Source: Straminergon stramineum (taxonomy: Eukaryota; Streptophyta; Bryopsida; Hypnales; Calliergonaceae). From it: a stretch of DNA of 64,000 bases. Below, in pieces: positions 23,301-36,209 of the stretch. Each line of letters opens with the position of its first letter. The stretch's first letter is position 1. The notes under the pieces are model-generated. The model did no database searches. It had not been told where the DNA came from and was given only the letters and a program-made list of their open reading frames with translations. The stretch covers positions 9,240,501-9,304,500 of the forward strand of contig OY987269.1 in assembly GCA_963920665.1 (NCBI GenBank). Direction: 5' to 3'. A program made the position numbers and the translations under genes.

Positions 23301-26300
23301 TTTCTATTGATACATATTTTGGAGACATCCAATGAATTTTCAATTTACATAAGATAGATGAGTCTAAAATCAATCCTATGCTCTTATGAATTGAAGTTGT
23401 ACATTTTAAGCAAGAATCAAGTTGGAGAAGATTTAGAAATAGTTTACATTTAGGTGCAAATACCTTAGATGTAGAAAATTACTTTTAAGATATTTATATT
23501 AAATTGAAATTTAATTCAAAAATGTTATTATTATTTTAGAATTCATTTGCACAACTATATTTTTCTTTCCAATTCTGGCCCTACGCGATTTTATAATTTA
23601 AAATCTTATCTCAAATTGTTTCTTTCTTCTTAGAAATCGCAAATTGTCTCCATTTTAAAAACACAAGTCTTGAACTCTAATCCTAGAAGGACAGAGCAAG
23701 CATAAAGGGCATTTTGAAAAATCAAACATGATTTTTACATTGTTCTTAATTTTATATGTCTTTGAGCCGCTTGACTAAGAAAATGTAGTTCCAATAATTT
23801 ATTTATTTATTTAATTTATTCTAAAAATATTAAAATTGCAATTTTGTGACATTTTGATGGTAGTATCTTGAAGCTTAAACATGCCACTTTTTTGCTTGAA
23901 GTTTTGTAACAAAGTTGGTCTCATATTCACACAATTTCATAACATTTCAAATTGGGGAATATGTACCAAAAAATTCCAACGCGGACCTAGTTTCAAGAAA
24001 AGCCTCACACAAAGTCCTTTTTTCAATAATTTATGGCTTGCACATACAATGATTTCTTCAAAATGTGAACAATGGAGTTTTAGGTTTTAGCTAGATCTAG
24101 AGGAGGAAGAATAAATAAATAAATCATCCAAAATATCAAACTTTGGCAAGGTTGATTAATCTATGTCCAAACTAAAGTAAAGGGCAATTCGGGGGGCAAT
24201 TGGGCATATTGGGCTTGACATGGAGGAGGTTGGTTTAGGGGTAGCGAAGCTTCAATCATCTTGAATCATTGATACTAGATCATGTTCCCCTTGATTTTAA
24301 AGATGTTCCCCTTTCATTTGATTTTGAAGATGTTCTTTGTTCCATTAACTATAATTTTAGGATACTCAACATTAAATTTCAAGCAAATTAAAATATTAGG
24401 TAGCCATCTCCAATAGCTTCTAATTCCATTGGTTATGAGTTCATAGAGATGAAAAGAGAAGATCTCTATACAAGTGGGGTGGTATGAGTTAAAACAACCC
24501 ATGTAGGATATGTCAATTAGAATTACTAGGACCTCAACTACTCATAGTTATGTGAAAAGTAGCAGGAATTGCATTCAAATTAGAATTTTAGGCCTCCTTT
24601 TAGCATATTAGAATAACTTTTTCCAAGAAGCTTTGAATTAATAAATGTTGAAAAATCCATTTGAGATTTCTAGTCTCAAATTAATGTTAAAGACAAATAT
24701 GAAAAAAGGGTTGGAAGGGACATTTTCTTTGACATTATCAAATATCTTCTTTGAATTTTGTCCATAAATTTTTTGGAGATTCAAAATTACAAAGAGACTT
24801 TTGGAGATGAAATTTATCTTGATTTACCAAAAAGAAATATTTCAAATTTTATTGAAAAAAGTTATTTTATTGTGCCAAACTAAGATTTGAAATTCTACTT
24901 TGAAAGTTCCTATTGGACAATGGATTTTATTATCAAAACAACCTCTCTACCCTCCATTTCAACAAATGTCAATAAAACATTTGATTCATCATCATACTAT
25001 TAAAAAAATTTGGATGATATTTTGTCAAATGACAAATTTGTAATTTCCTCAATTGATTCTTTGGGTATTTGAATTTTTTTATTTCAAATGTGGCAATTTG
25101 GGATAACTGCCCCATTAGGCTACTATAGAGCAATCACATGTCTACTACCACCTACTTGTACATTATAACAAATTTATGAGTTCCAAAAAATGTCAAAGAA
25201 GTACTCTAGTCTAAACTAGGGGCAAGAAGTTGCCCAAGGCCCTTCCCGAGCTCCTCCATGCATTGCAATGCAAATTTCACTCTAGTGTAAATTACCTTGC
25301 CTGTGTAGCCCCCCATCCATGAAAATCATCAGTTTCCCCTATAACTCCATATTGGCACATCCAGTTGTGAAATTAATTGGTAGATCATCAAGGTACTCCT
25401 TGTTCCTACATCCAAAAAAAATTCAAAGAACATGGTGAATTTTTTTTCTACCTAGTGAGCTACCCAAAATCACTATGTCACCAAAAAATGTTGTTTGACC
25501 CTTTAGGGCCCTGGGTTAAAAACAATAATAATCACATCTAATTAGTTGGGTCCAATATTCAAATGTCTTTGAAGATTAATGAATGTACAAAAGCACCTTT
25601 TCTAATTAGTCTATAGGTAAGTTTGTAAAAATAATTACACGTGTAAATCATAATATTTAATAAGTTGTTTTTATTGTTTGTATGTTTATTTGTATATAAT
25701 TGTCGCACGAGTCCTAAGTATGATTATGTATTTTTTTTGTGTTAATCAAATTTTTCAATAATTAGACAAATCATTCATCACTCTAGAGATGACCATTAGA
25801 TTGGAAATGGTTTATAGTAGTGTACAGTTATTGCAACCATCTTCTTCAAATTTTCCCTACAAAAAGCTCTAAAATGGATATTTGATGGTCACTAAATGGA
25901 TTGTTGATAATGTGAAAGTATAATAAGATTTGTTAGATATTGGTTCATACTTCATCAATGGATGGAATAAGAGCCAAGGTGGGTCCATTTCAGACTAAGT
26001 GAGTATTGGACAAGTGTCCATCGAATATTTTCGGAATGGGAATTGTCAACCCAACTAACTTACCTTCTTGCAGTAGCTAACGAATCTATTATCCATTTAA
26101 GTTTAGTAATGGTCACATTTTAGAAACTTGTGTATTACTTTCTGTATGCCGCAATGCTTGTTTTTGATAAAGGCATATCTTTTTCTAAACTGCTTGTGTG
26201 GGTTTTGCAAGGCCTATGATCAGAAATAGGTGCCCATGACATAATTCTTTGGAAATTCATAAGTAATTCATAAATGCTCCAAAAAATATGAAACCACTTG

Positions 26301-26800
26301 TTTTAGATTTCTCATCAGTTTTTCTTCAAAAGAAAAATATGGAAAAATAAAATGAAAACTATCAAAAAGGCCAACCAACCCTTAAAGGGTCACTTCATGA
26401 GCATACTACTTTGGTCAATTTTTGAAATGGACTTTGAAATTTTTGTATTGACATATAATAATTAGAGGATCAACTTTGTGACCATAAAGAGATTTTGAGA
26501 CACCACAACAAAAATTGAAGCTATGACTAGAATGGTGTCCGCATATTATCAAATGAAGCGTTGGCAAATTTGGAGCCATGTAAGAGTCATTACTCAAAAG
26601 GCCTTATTTTAGTCTTGTAATATTGTTATGGACACTAGGTATCCAATAGATGACTTCATCTAAAACTATAGGATGGAAAAAAATGTGTTTTTGTCCAATC
26701 TTTTCTTAATAAAGGTGCTTGAGTGCATTTTCAGTGAATAGTATTCCAAATTCCCTCATAATGGTATTAAAGAGTTTTCTAAAGAAGAAGATGCTTATGA
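20352..26800. other. AT-rich intergenic sequence, nothing recognised
   Basis: Only short, AT-biased ORFs occur. A small GC-richer patch at 22.15-22.25 kb (with repeated GAGTTCCCC/CAAGTTCCCC words) is the only compositional break. No RNA gene, splice-consistent gene or element terminus could be supported. Confidence 0.5.
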
Positions 26801-26809
26801 GTAGATATT

Positions 26810-27480
26810 TATCCACCTTTGGTAAATACACGAGCACAACTAGGTTCTTGTGTTTGGGGGGTGAATTCTATTCTAATGGATGCCTAACATTAGTACATTG
26901 TGCCTTTCAAGCTATGGATCTTTTTTAAACTTCCTAAGTCCTATAATTTCACCAATGAACCCCTACACTAGCCTAAGTGTAGAAGTTACTCTAACTACCT
27001 TGATCCCTTGACTGCCGTGGTCTTCTAATAGAAGTGAATGTAATCTAAATCTATTACTCCTAACTTGTGGATCAAGTCATGCCATTTTCTAAAAACCTAA
27101 GATGCATGGGATTTGGAGGTTCCTACAAGGAGCTATGGCCAGATGAAATTTAATCCTTGTAAAAGCTATCTAAACTTCATATGTCCCTTTGGACCCCTCC
27201 CCTAATTTAAACGACCCTAAGTTTTGGACCCTAAGCATATCCTATCAATTAATGGGTAAGTTCCAAGTTTGGTCTTGGATGGATGAATTTCATCCGACTT
27301 CATCCATTTTTAATCCCAAACTTCATCCACTCATATCTCCCTTGTTATCAGTTGGTTTGGGGCGTATTTTATACCTCCAAAATCCCCTTGACGTCTATTC
27401 TATGATTCTAAAGTTCAACTTGATGTAAACCACTGTCCTAAAGGTGCTATCCACCCCTAGGCCTCGGCTGTACTCTATAC
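26810..27480 (-). repeat. Family B repeat, copy 1 (LTR-retrotransposon related)
   Basis: Its reverse complement matches 36.21-36.95 kb, with the shared order GCCGAGG..CTAGGGGTGG, a TATAAAATA, and several copies of the word GATGAAGTTT. Similar sequence occurs at 33.49-34.28 and 43.06-43.46 kb. No coding capacity is seen. Confidence 0.6.
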
Positions 27481-27591
27481 TTGTTAAATAAAATGAACTA
27501 GAATGAAGAAGAGAGTGTTAATGTTCTATCTCGGCTCGGGGATCCTTGACTAGGTGGCCAAGACTTCCTTTCAACATGTCTCTCACCACCA

Positions 27592-28650
27592 TGTATGAGC
27601 TACCAATTCGTCACTTGGGACTCATAGTTTTTATTTTTTCCGCTTCTCACAGTTTAGTAGGTTTTTAGGTGTAAAAAGCCCCCCAAAGAGCTTAAAGCCA
27701 AAATAGGTTGTGCCAAGAGAGGTCCTATAACGTCTGTAGGTAGGTCTCTATTTTCCCATCCCATCATTGAAACCGTAGAGCCCAATTGTTAGCATTCCAA
27801 GATTTACAATATGAAGACTAGCTTGTCGACAAATCTACAAGTCCCGAGCATGGATTTGGGGTCTAGAGTGTGCTCAGGAATCAGAAGCAAAATCCATTTG
27901 CCCAAATTTCTTTGTATGCAAAAGATTCTTTATTTTCTACGAAATTAGTGGAGGATGGGATTTATCCTCCCCATTCCTACATGTGCAAAGTAAGAGTATG
28001 AGCTTGCATGGCCATTGTGGGACTCCCTAAGAGGTCCCACAAAAAGTCTTGGAATTTTCTGACTTGTAGAAATATTCTTTCCGGACGGTTAACTGCCAAA
28101 ACCCACTACGAGAAATTCATGGAAATTTCTCGTAGGACGATAAAATCTCATTAAAAATTAGTTTAAGTTCTTTTATGTTAATAAGGCTCTTCCCCAAGTT
28201 TCGTGATGTTTTGATAGCAAGAGGTGCTTCAACCGGAAGATTCCCTCTAAATTTAATGAAGTTGAAGTGCAGGCGAAGAATTGATCGATGTCTCGGGAGT
28301 GTACGAATTCAAAAAGAAGTCTATGAAAGATCTTTTCTTACCCCCTTGGACCTTCCAAATCACCTTTGTCAATCACCTTGCTAAAAAAAAGCAACATCGA
28401 CAAGTTAGATTGTTAACGCTTTTTTAACAAGGGATGGTGTTGGGTTTCAATGGGTTTTTTGTGAAGAAAAAAGGGGTGGGAAGATTAACAAAATTAAAAA
28501 CGGCCTTTTGGTGCTAGCAGCGCAATCCATTTGCCAATTGGAGTTAAACTCCCAAAGTTAGAAGTGAATAGCAAAGAAACATAGAAGTCAACATTCATTT
28601 AAAGCTATAGATTTGATAAAGATTGGGATTAGGATGTTCCCATCTCTAGG
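27592..28650 (+). repeat. Family A LTR, copy 1, truncated at its 3' side
   Basis: It starts near TGAGCTACCAATTCGTCAC, matching the starts of copies at 28655 (plus) and 42779 (minus), which read TGTGAGCCCCCAATTCATC and TGTGAGCTCCCAATTTG. It follows the minus-strand copy for about 1 kb, including the block around GGTGGGAAGATTAAC, and stops where copy 2 begins. It therefore lacks the TATA box and the U5-like part. Confidence 0.55.
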
Positions 28651-28654
28651 GATG

Positions 28655-31600
28655 TGTGAGCCCCCAATTCATCACCAGGGGCTCAATTACTCTTTTTTTT
28701 GTTGTATTTTGTCATTTTAATTGCACTGTATTAGACAAAAAGCCCTAAAAAGAATGTAGAACCAAAATATGAATGTCACATTCCAATATAGTATTTGGTC
28801 TAGTTTGAGTATGTTGTAGCTAGAATGGCCCAACCATGAGATGTAAATAGGTTAGAATCCAACTAATTGTGGCAAATGGGTCAATCATGAGTAATGGGCA
28901 TATCAAGCTCAAAACCTGTCGCGCCCCTTAGTAACACTTACCACCTTAAGCTCACTTTCCAAACACTTAACACCTTAGTGCCACTAAGGTTCACGCTCTC
29001 CTAACACTGCACATGCCACGCACCTACAATGTTAGGTTCCACCTCAAGTCACGGGGTTCCCCATTCCTCCGTGACTCCCAATCCTTTCCTTCCAATACTT
29101 AACTCCTACAAGACACCGGGCATGTCATTTGATGACATGGGGCGGAACTTCCATTGATGTTCAAGCACTCAGTGAGGCATTACTTCCACCGGTGCTAACC
29201 GCCCTTGAATAGGACCCAACTCCCCACTAGGCCCAATCCAACTCATTTCAGGACTCACTAATCGGGACTCACCAAATGGAACTCACACCATGGCCTAGTG
29301 TGGAGTGGGACACCACCCAACCAGTATCAAGGAGTGCACAAGCACTCCATGGTAACACACAAGTGGTGGTGAGGCTCCAACACTAGCCTCACCACCCGGG
29401 GCCACTTAGGCTCACCATGGCACCATCCGGGAGTGAGGAGGGAGACCACCCCTCCTCATAGTACTCTCTGCGGGATTCGGCAGCCCCCCCCCCTTGTATG
29501 TCAAGGGGGGGCTCCCAAACACCCTTTGGTTTTGGAAGACCACCCCGTTTCTCCCGATTCGCACTAGTTTGGGACTCCCGAACTTCCACCTGGCATAACT
29601 TTGCGGTCCGGGATCCAAATCGCACATGCGACCCCATTTTCGACATCTACGCGACGCGTAGATGCCGATGGAATACTCACTTGCTCCATTCAGACAAGTA
29701 CTCGCAAAGTTATCGCCCTCCAAAGATTCGGGACACTCCTGGCGCGGCCAGGGCACTCCCGGCGCGACCGGGACACCCCCAACTTTGAACGCCCATAACT
29801 TTTGACTCGCAAGTCCAAATCACGCGTTCTTTGGACGGCTAGAAGCGTCTTCTCAAGAACTTTCCAAGCATGTATCACACGCCCCCATATTCGTCCGGAT
29901 TAGAACGCTACATCGCTCTGATCACTCGGGACTCCTAGCCCCCTCACCTCATTTCTTGCAAGGCTTGGGGAGTCACCCTCAATGTCCCCCTTGCTCACCA
30001 AGGTGGCACGGGCACGCCTTGTAATGAAGGTCATGACAAAACCCCACATGGGATGGACATCTCTAAGCTAGATTTGGTCAAGAGAACCCTGGTAAGGCAT
30101 AGGAATCAATTCCCGGAGATAGGTTCTAGTTTCCTCAATCTACCAACGAAATAGTAGAACCCCAAATTATTGGCTTGCAAATGTCGAAAATACCAAGGTA
30201 GGACCATGGAGGAATCTAAGGTCCAAGGAGGGTGGTTTGGAGTTAAACCCATGCCTAGAAACCAACATCGAAGTCGGTTCGCCAAGATTCCCCTCGGTGT
30301 GAAAGATTCCCTGGCCACCGATAATTAAATGAGGGGGTGGAAATTGTCCCCCCTGGGCTGATGTATAGAGTAAAAATATGAGCCTACACATGTGTCGTAG
30401 GATCCCATGGGAGGTTCCACGAAAAGTTTCGCAATTTTCTGGTAGTCAGAAGATGTCTTTCTGGACGGTCAATTACCCAAACCTACGATGAGAAATTCTT
30501 GGAAATTCCCCAGGTGGTGGTAAAATCCCACTAAAAATTAGCATAGCTTCATTTATGTTGATAAGCTTCCTCGACAAGCTTCACGACATTCGAATAGTTA
30601 GAAGTACCCGAACCTGCAACATTCCCCGACAATTAATGGAAATTTAAATCTATGGCAGGTTTGAGTAGTGGAGCAGGCGCATACGGAAGCAAAATGGAGC
30701 GCAAGATAGGTCTTTTCTCACTCCCCTATACCTACTTAGGTGCCTAGGCTAGTTACATTTACTAGAAAAGTCAACACCCAAAAGTTAGGATTTTCCCCGA
30801 TTTTTGGCATTAAATTGGTGCTAGGTTTCGTTGCGATTTTGAAGATAGAGAAAGGGGTGGGAAGTTCTCTTAGATTGAAATTGGACTTCTAAAGCCAATG
30901 GCACAATCAGTTTACAATTCGGAGTTAATCTCCAAAAGTTAGCTTAGTGGGCGAGTATAGGATGAAAACCTTGAGTTTTGGATGAAAATCCAAAAAGATA
31001 AGGTTAACTTATATGAATGAAGAGAGGTGGGTGCCTAGGAAAGAGTATAAAAGGCCACCCTTTCTCCTCTCTCACCACCTCCTTTTTGTGTAATTGGGTC
31101 CGTTGGGTCCAATTGATGTTCGAATTGTGGTATTTTAGTCACAAACCTTGCAACGGTGTTTTTTGGGCACTTTTGGCCATTGTTGTTGTTTTTGGAGCTT
31201 GCAAGGTTTTCTGTGGATCTCTTGCCTTTTTTTTTTATTGAGCATTGTATTAATTCTTCCAAGTTTGAGCTTGGAAGTTTTTACTAACCTATTAGGTTGC
31301 TAGAGCAAGGGTGCTTACCTTTGAGAGACCCTTTTGGTCACTCCTTGTTTTGTTGTGTACTAACCCTAGAGCAACCCCCCATATAACTAGTGATGCCGCT
31401 TTAGGGGGCCTTTAGTTCAAGTTATTGATGTTACTAACTCGTGTCGCTAGACTTTGTGCGTCCAAAGTTCTTTCTTTGTCTTTTGTCCTTATCCCTAACT
31501 GTGACGTGTTATTCCTTGGTTGAGAGGCCTGAGGGTGTAAGGATAGTGGGTCTTGCCTGTACAGTGGAGCTTTGAACCGATAGGGTAGAAGCGTTCTCGG

Positions 31601-31780
31601 GGTAGGTGAAATAGTGGAGAGACGGCGAAGCTTTGAACCCCCCAGGGGTGAAAGTATTAGCAGTCAACGTTGTTCTGTCGAACGCATTTTGGGGTTCGGA
31701 TGTCGAGTTGTTCGTCTGATGTCGTGTGTCGTATGAGACGAGTGTTGCATTCACTAGACAATTTTGTCGCATAAGGCCTT
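28655..31780 (+). repeat. Family A LTR, copy 2, split by a solo LTR
   Basis: This copy starts with TG (TGTGAGCCCCC), is interrupted at 28917-30038 by another LTR, and resumes at 30044. A TATA box (TATAAAAG) at 31046-31053 is followed by a pyrimidine-rich leader and the shared phrase TTGGGTCCGTTGGGTCC. Downstream are several AGCTTTGAACC motifs, which also recur in the other copies. No gag or pol frame is present. Termini at the 3' side are not clear. Confidence 0.6.
28917..30038. mobile_element. Solo LTR (1122 bp) with perfect 5-bp target duplication
   Basis: The element begins TGTCGCGCCCC and ends GGTCATGACA, so the termini are TGTC...GACA, a perfect 4-bp inverted repeat of the TG...CA type. 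AAACC flanks it on both sides (28912-28916 and 30039-30043). It is GC-richer than its surroundings, has no long ORF and interrupts a family A LTR whose two halves resume on either side. This is what recombination between the two LTRs of a Gypsy/Copia-type retrotransposon leaves behind. Internally it holds a 21-nt near-palindrome at 29644-29664. Confidence 0.85.
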
Positions 31781-32039
31781 ATCCTAGTAGTAGAGACAAT
31801 TTGAAATCTCCCTTTATTTATGATCTACAATTTCAAATGTAATAAGTGATTATTAAATTGAGACACTTCAATTAAAATGAAACTCAAATATGTTAAGATT
31901 GGAAATAGAAAGTGCTTTATTTGAAAGTCAACTTTAAAGTTGACTTTATTAGACGGACAAGGGGGTCTACTAGACATGTTGGACGTCGTGTTTGTCATAT
32001 TGTCAAGTTCTTTGGTTGAACAACCATGTTAGCAGTGTG

Positions 32040-32290
32040 TTAAAAAGGGAGGGCAATAGTTTAGCTTTGAACCCCTTAGGGGTAAAAAGTCTTAGCAATG
32101 TGTAAAGAGGGGAAACGACAACAAAGCTTTGAAACCTCCTAGGGTAGAAAGTATTAGTAGTGTGTTTAAACCACTTCACGGAAGAACCGTGAGATCACGT
32201 GGCCCCTCTCCCCACAAGGTTTAGTTCCCTAAACGCGTTGGGAACAAACCAGAGTTTAGGGCCCTAAAAAATAGAAGTAGAAGTCAAAGT
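32040..32290 (+). repeat. Retroelement-derived repeat with AGCTTTGAACC motifs
   Basis: The stretch contains repeated AGCTTTGAACCCC-like phrases and the sequence AAGGTTTAGTTCCCTAAACG, which recurs at about 35.15 kb. The same motifs appear in reverse at 40.65-40.8 kb. They mark the leader or U5 side of the family A elements. Confidence 0.45.
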
Positions 32291-32544
32291 CGAGGGTAGA
32301 GAACGATTAGGGAAAAACCACATGAGGACACCATCCTACGGACCTAACTTACACCTACAAACCATAGACATGGCATACCACAATCCCCACTAGAATCCCT
32401 CCAAAATTAGCAACACCAGAGGTCAATCTTGAGACCAACCCCTCTAGTCCACTGGACCCCCAATACCCGAGGGGCCAGGGTTGGGCATCAGCGAGGCGGA
32501 TCCTGGTACTGGCGGCGCCAACAACTACCGGTTGTAAGCTTGGC

Positions 32545-32835
32545 GGGGCTCAGACGGGGTTACTGACGGGGTCACGACACCCGATGTCTAGGTGATGGGG
32601 CAGGGCTACGGACAGGGCTCACTGTCTAGATAACAAAGTTGATGGATTTCAGGCGGGGTTCATTGTCTAAATAATGGGGTTGGTGGGTTTCGGGCGGGGT
32701 TCATTGTCTGGGAACGGGATTGTGGGGTTTCAGATGGAGTTACTGTTCGGGGTTACTATCTGGGGTTCACTATCTAGGATTAAAGGGGCTGTCCAGGTAG
32801 GGATTGGGAAAACAAGGGGCTATCTAGGGTTGCAG
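32545..32835. repeat. G-rich degenerate tandem repeat
   Basis: A unit of roughly 55 bp built around GGCGGGGTTCATTGTCT is repeated about five times with drift. The plus strand is strongly G-rich. No ORF here resembles a protein family. Confidence 0.6.
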
Positions 32836-33489
32836 GGAAGAAGGGGATTGTTTAGTGAGGGGAGAGGAGGAGAGTGTGGCTAGTAATAAGGCATGAAAGA
32901 AAGGAAGGAGGTCTACAACACACTCAACTACGCTAAGCAATCCGTCGGGGCGGGGAATCCAACTCCCCGTCTTCCATAAACCACCATCGAGGTAATGAGT
33001 AAACGGATAAAAGATTGAGGAGAAGACAAGGGGGAGGACAATTTGAAGGAGAGAAGTGGGAGTAGATAAGGTAGGAGGGGAAATCCACAAGACTTACTTA
33101 GGCCCTTGGATTAGAAGTAGGTAATCACCCCGATTTTAAGCGCAGGATGTAAATATAGGACGTAAGAAGTAGTTCAACTTGGAAGAAAGTATGACACATA
33201 CTTAAGATTAGCTTAGTGGGTGAGATCAGATGTTAGTTGGGCCACCTTCGAGTGTGGGAGGAAAAAAAAGGAGGAGGGAGAGGAAAGAAAGGGGAGGGAG
33301 AAAGACCGGCAATCAAATCCTTGTACCAATTTATTTTATGATTAAAACGGTGGTTCGTTGTCTCACGGCATAGGAGTTTATGACAGAGGAGGTAGAGCTT
33401 CCGGTGGGCACAAACAACAACTCAAGTTCTGAGGTATGAATTAAACCTCCCCAACTTTTTTCCTTAGGGCTCTAACTAGAATTTAGTGG

Positions 33490-34280
33490 TGTAGGCCGAG
33501 GCCTACCCCTAGGTCAGACCCTTAGGACTGTAGGTCAGGTCATTTCCAAGGACACAAGCTTAAAGAAGAAGGTCGTGGCTTTTCAAAATCCTAAAGCACG
33601 CCCAAATCAGGTGAAAATTGAGAAAGTTATTGCCAAATGAAGTTTAGGATCAAATTGGATGAAGAATAGCTAAACCCCGAGTTAGGCAGGGAATTAAACA
33701 CATTAGGAGGAGGCGCCCAACTAGGATCCAGGGCCGAAGAGAAAAGTCAATTCTGAGTTGTAGGTTAGGAGAAATTAGCAGATGAAGTTTGGATAATGCT
33801 TGGATGAGAATTAAGTAGAAATCCCCGATCAGGGTCCAACTCCAGATGTGGGTCGGGGAAATCCTTGTAAACCATCTCCCAAAATTTTGGATCTTTCTGA
33901 ATTGGGGAACTAGGTGTAATAGATGAATGAAGTCTGAGTAACCGAGTAGTGGTCAAACTTCATCCACCCATAACTTGGGCTAGGAAGGTCGGATAAGGTC
34001 GAGTCTTATATTTTTAGAAATGGCACGAGATGAAATAGAGGGTTTCTAGGATAGTTTTGCCTTAATGTGGGTCCCATCCAAATCACCCAGCAGGCCCTCC
34101 ATCCAGTCGGCCCAAAACAATGGAAGGAGTTTAAGCGAATCTTACAATTGGAGGTCACTTAGGCACTTAGTATAAAGATCCATTGCTTAGAAGGCATAGT
34201 AAACCATGCTTAAACACCCAAAGTAGGAGTCACTTAGTCGAAACCCAAAATTTGGTTGTATTCGCAAATTACCAAAGGTG
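33490..34280 (+). repeat. Family B repeat, copy 2
   Basis: The sequence has the GCCGAGGCCTA start and repeated GATGAAGTTT words of family B and runs directly into family A copy 3. The same B-then-A order is seen on the minus strand at 43.46-40.64 kb, so B and A belong to one element type. Confidence 0.5.
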
Positions 34281-34323
34281 GGTAATTTGGTGCTCACATG
34301 ATGAGGTTCCTAACTTGTGAAGT

Positions 34324-35230
34324 TGTGGGAGCTTAATTATCAACACCTTCACATGTGGGAAAATTTTAAGGCAATCTAGGGTTTGTGAACACCCTACATA
34401 GGTTCAAATCTTTAGGAAATCTAGGATTTTTTAGGGTTCCCATTTTGGAGAATGGAGGTCCCGGCCTATTAGTAACGGGAGTTTAGTAGTCAACATCCTC
34501 ACATGTGGGGAAATCCCGAGGCAATCTCGGGTTTGTCAATACCCTACATAGGTTCAAATCTTTTAGAAAATCTAGAGTTTTTAGGGTTTTTATCCTTGGA
34601 AATGGAGTTCCCGGCTTATAACTTTGAGGGGAGTGAGGGTGCCCATCTTCTTATAAAAGAGGGTGCCTTTCTTTTCTCAAAACACCCCAATTTTGTATTT
34701 GGGTCCATTAGGTCCACTTTGTTGAAATTTTTGACATTTTGCCAAAAACCTTGGAGTGTTCGTCTTTTTGTTGCTCTCTTTGCTCTCTTTTGCTTGTTTT
34801 GCTACTCTTTTGCTCTATTTTGGTTAGTTTTGTTGCAAGTTGTGGAGGTCTTGGGGTCCCTTTTGCATTGTGTTTTGTTGTTATTAGGTCTTAGGTTACT
34901 TTGTGGTTATCTTGTCTTGAATTAGCTCTAGTCTTGAGCTCTTGGTCCACTAGCTATGGGGAGGGCTTCGTACCTCCTTCCTTGTGTCTTACCACATGGG
35001 GAGAGCATCCTTGGTCTCTAGAGTCCTAGATTGTGTATTAAAAGTCTTTTCTAATGGTGGAGCTTTGAACCCTTTGGTGCCTCCAAGTCTTAGATTTGGT
35101 GTTAAACCCAAATCAACGGCGGAGCTTTGACTCTAAGCGATACTCACCTCCAAAGTTTAGTTCCCAAAACGTTTGGGAAGAAGTCAAAGTTTAGTGCCTA
35201 AAAATAGGTTCTAAGTTCTAGCAATCATGT
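34324..35230 (+). repeat. Family A LTR, copy 3, with duplicated upstream block and TATA box
   Basis: The copy includes a 150-bp tandem duplication (34327-34476 and 34477-34622), then TATAAAAG at 34652-34659, the TTGGGTCCATTAGGTCC phrase and AGCTTTGAACC motifs further on. A plus-strand ORF of 140 codons (34503-34925) spans the promoter and leader; it is hydrophobic and low-complexity, and I do not regard it as a gene. Confidence 0.6.
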
Positions 35231-35499
35231 CTTAAGTGTCCTCTCCAAGCCATAAGTTTCTTTTGTGGGGAATTTGCCTCCAAACTCCTAAAGTCCGTTT
35301 GTTTATAAGGAAAAATAAGCAAGCAGCCCAGCACCAGCTGGAGCCAATAGCCTGGCCAAGTCCCAAGCAATACCAGAAGCCAAGCCAATCGAACCTAGTC
35401 CCAACAATATCGGGTGCCTAATAGCCGGCCGGTCCCAAGAGTCGAGGGGGGTGGCGATTTGGGAGTCAAGGGTGGGGAGTTTGGCGATCTGGGTATCCA

Positions 35500-36030
35500 A
35501 AAATTTAGAAGTCCATGGGTCGAAAGTCCAACATTGGAAGGGACCAAAAAAATAGGAGATAGGTAGAATTACAAGATAGAATAGGATAGAGAGAAAAGGG
35601 AAGAGAAATAAAGTAGGAAGTGGAGTAGAGTAGAAAAGAGGGCAAGGGAAATAGAATAGCAAGCTAGAGTAGAATCAGATCAAAGTAGTCATAGGAAGGC
35701 CGCCTCATCTACTCGTTCTCTCTACCGACGCCACAACAAAACAAGTGAAAAATGAGGGAGAAGGGAGAGAATTAGTAGTACATTAGGAGGGGTCTTCATC
35801 CTTAAAAGTAATGCGGTAGGCCATGAACATTGATTAGGAATTAGTAGTAGAGGTCATCAATAGTTTAGTGGGGATAGTGAAAGGGGGGGGTAAGTTAGTG
35901 GCTATTAATTACTTGGGTGAGGCTTTAAAGGTAGGTGGCCGGCCAACCACCTAACTCCACGTGGAGAGAGAAGAGAGGAAGGGAAGGTGAGAAGAAGAAA
36001 GAGAAAGAAGGAAGGAGTGGAAAGGAAAAG
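35500..36030. repeat. Purine-rich tract and family D repeat, copy 1
   Basis: Two long stretches (about 35560-35660 and 35960-36030) are nearly all A and G on the plus strand. The block resembles the reverse complement of the pyrimidine-rich block at 37.0-37.65 kb, with AGGATAGA/GGAAGTGGAG-type words on one side and their complements on the other. Confidence 0.55.
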
Positions 36031-36209
36031 ATGGGGGATTAGGCTTGCCAAGTGTACTCACATCCAACCTACAAGATCCATCCGACATTCATCCAACCCT
36101 ACAAAGGTGATATGGTGGCAAGGGACATATTGAAGGGAAGCCTTAGGCACCTAGACGAGGAACCCCAAGCTAAGGTATGACTCCACTACTTCTCCTTTCA
36201 TTTAGCTAG

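Noticed and set aside
34503..34925. Plus-strand ORF of 140 codons
   Set aside because: It runs through the U3 duplication, TATA box and leader of an LTR; the hydrophobic, repetitive translation looks non-coding.
35303..35662. Minus-strand ORF of 119 codons rich in Phe, Leu and Ser
   Set aside because: It is the translation of a pyrimidine-rich strand, which lacks stop codons for compositional reasons.
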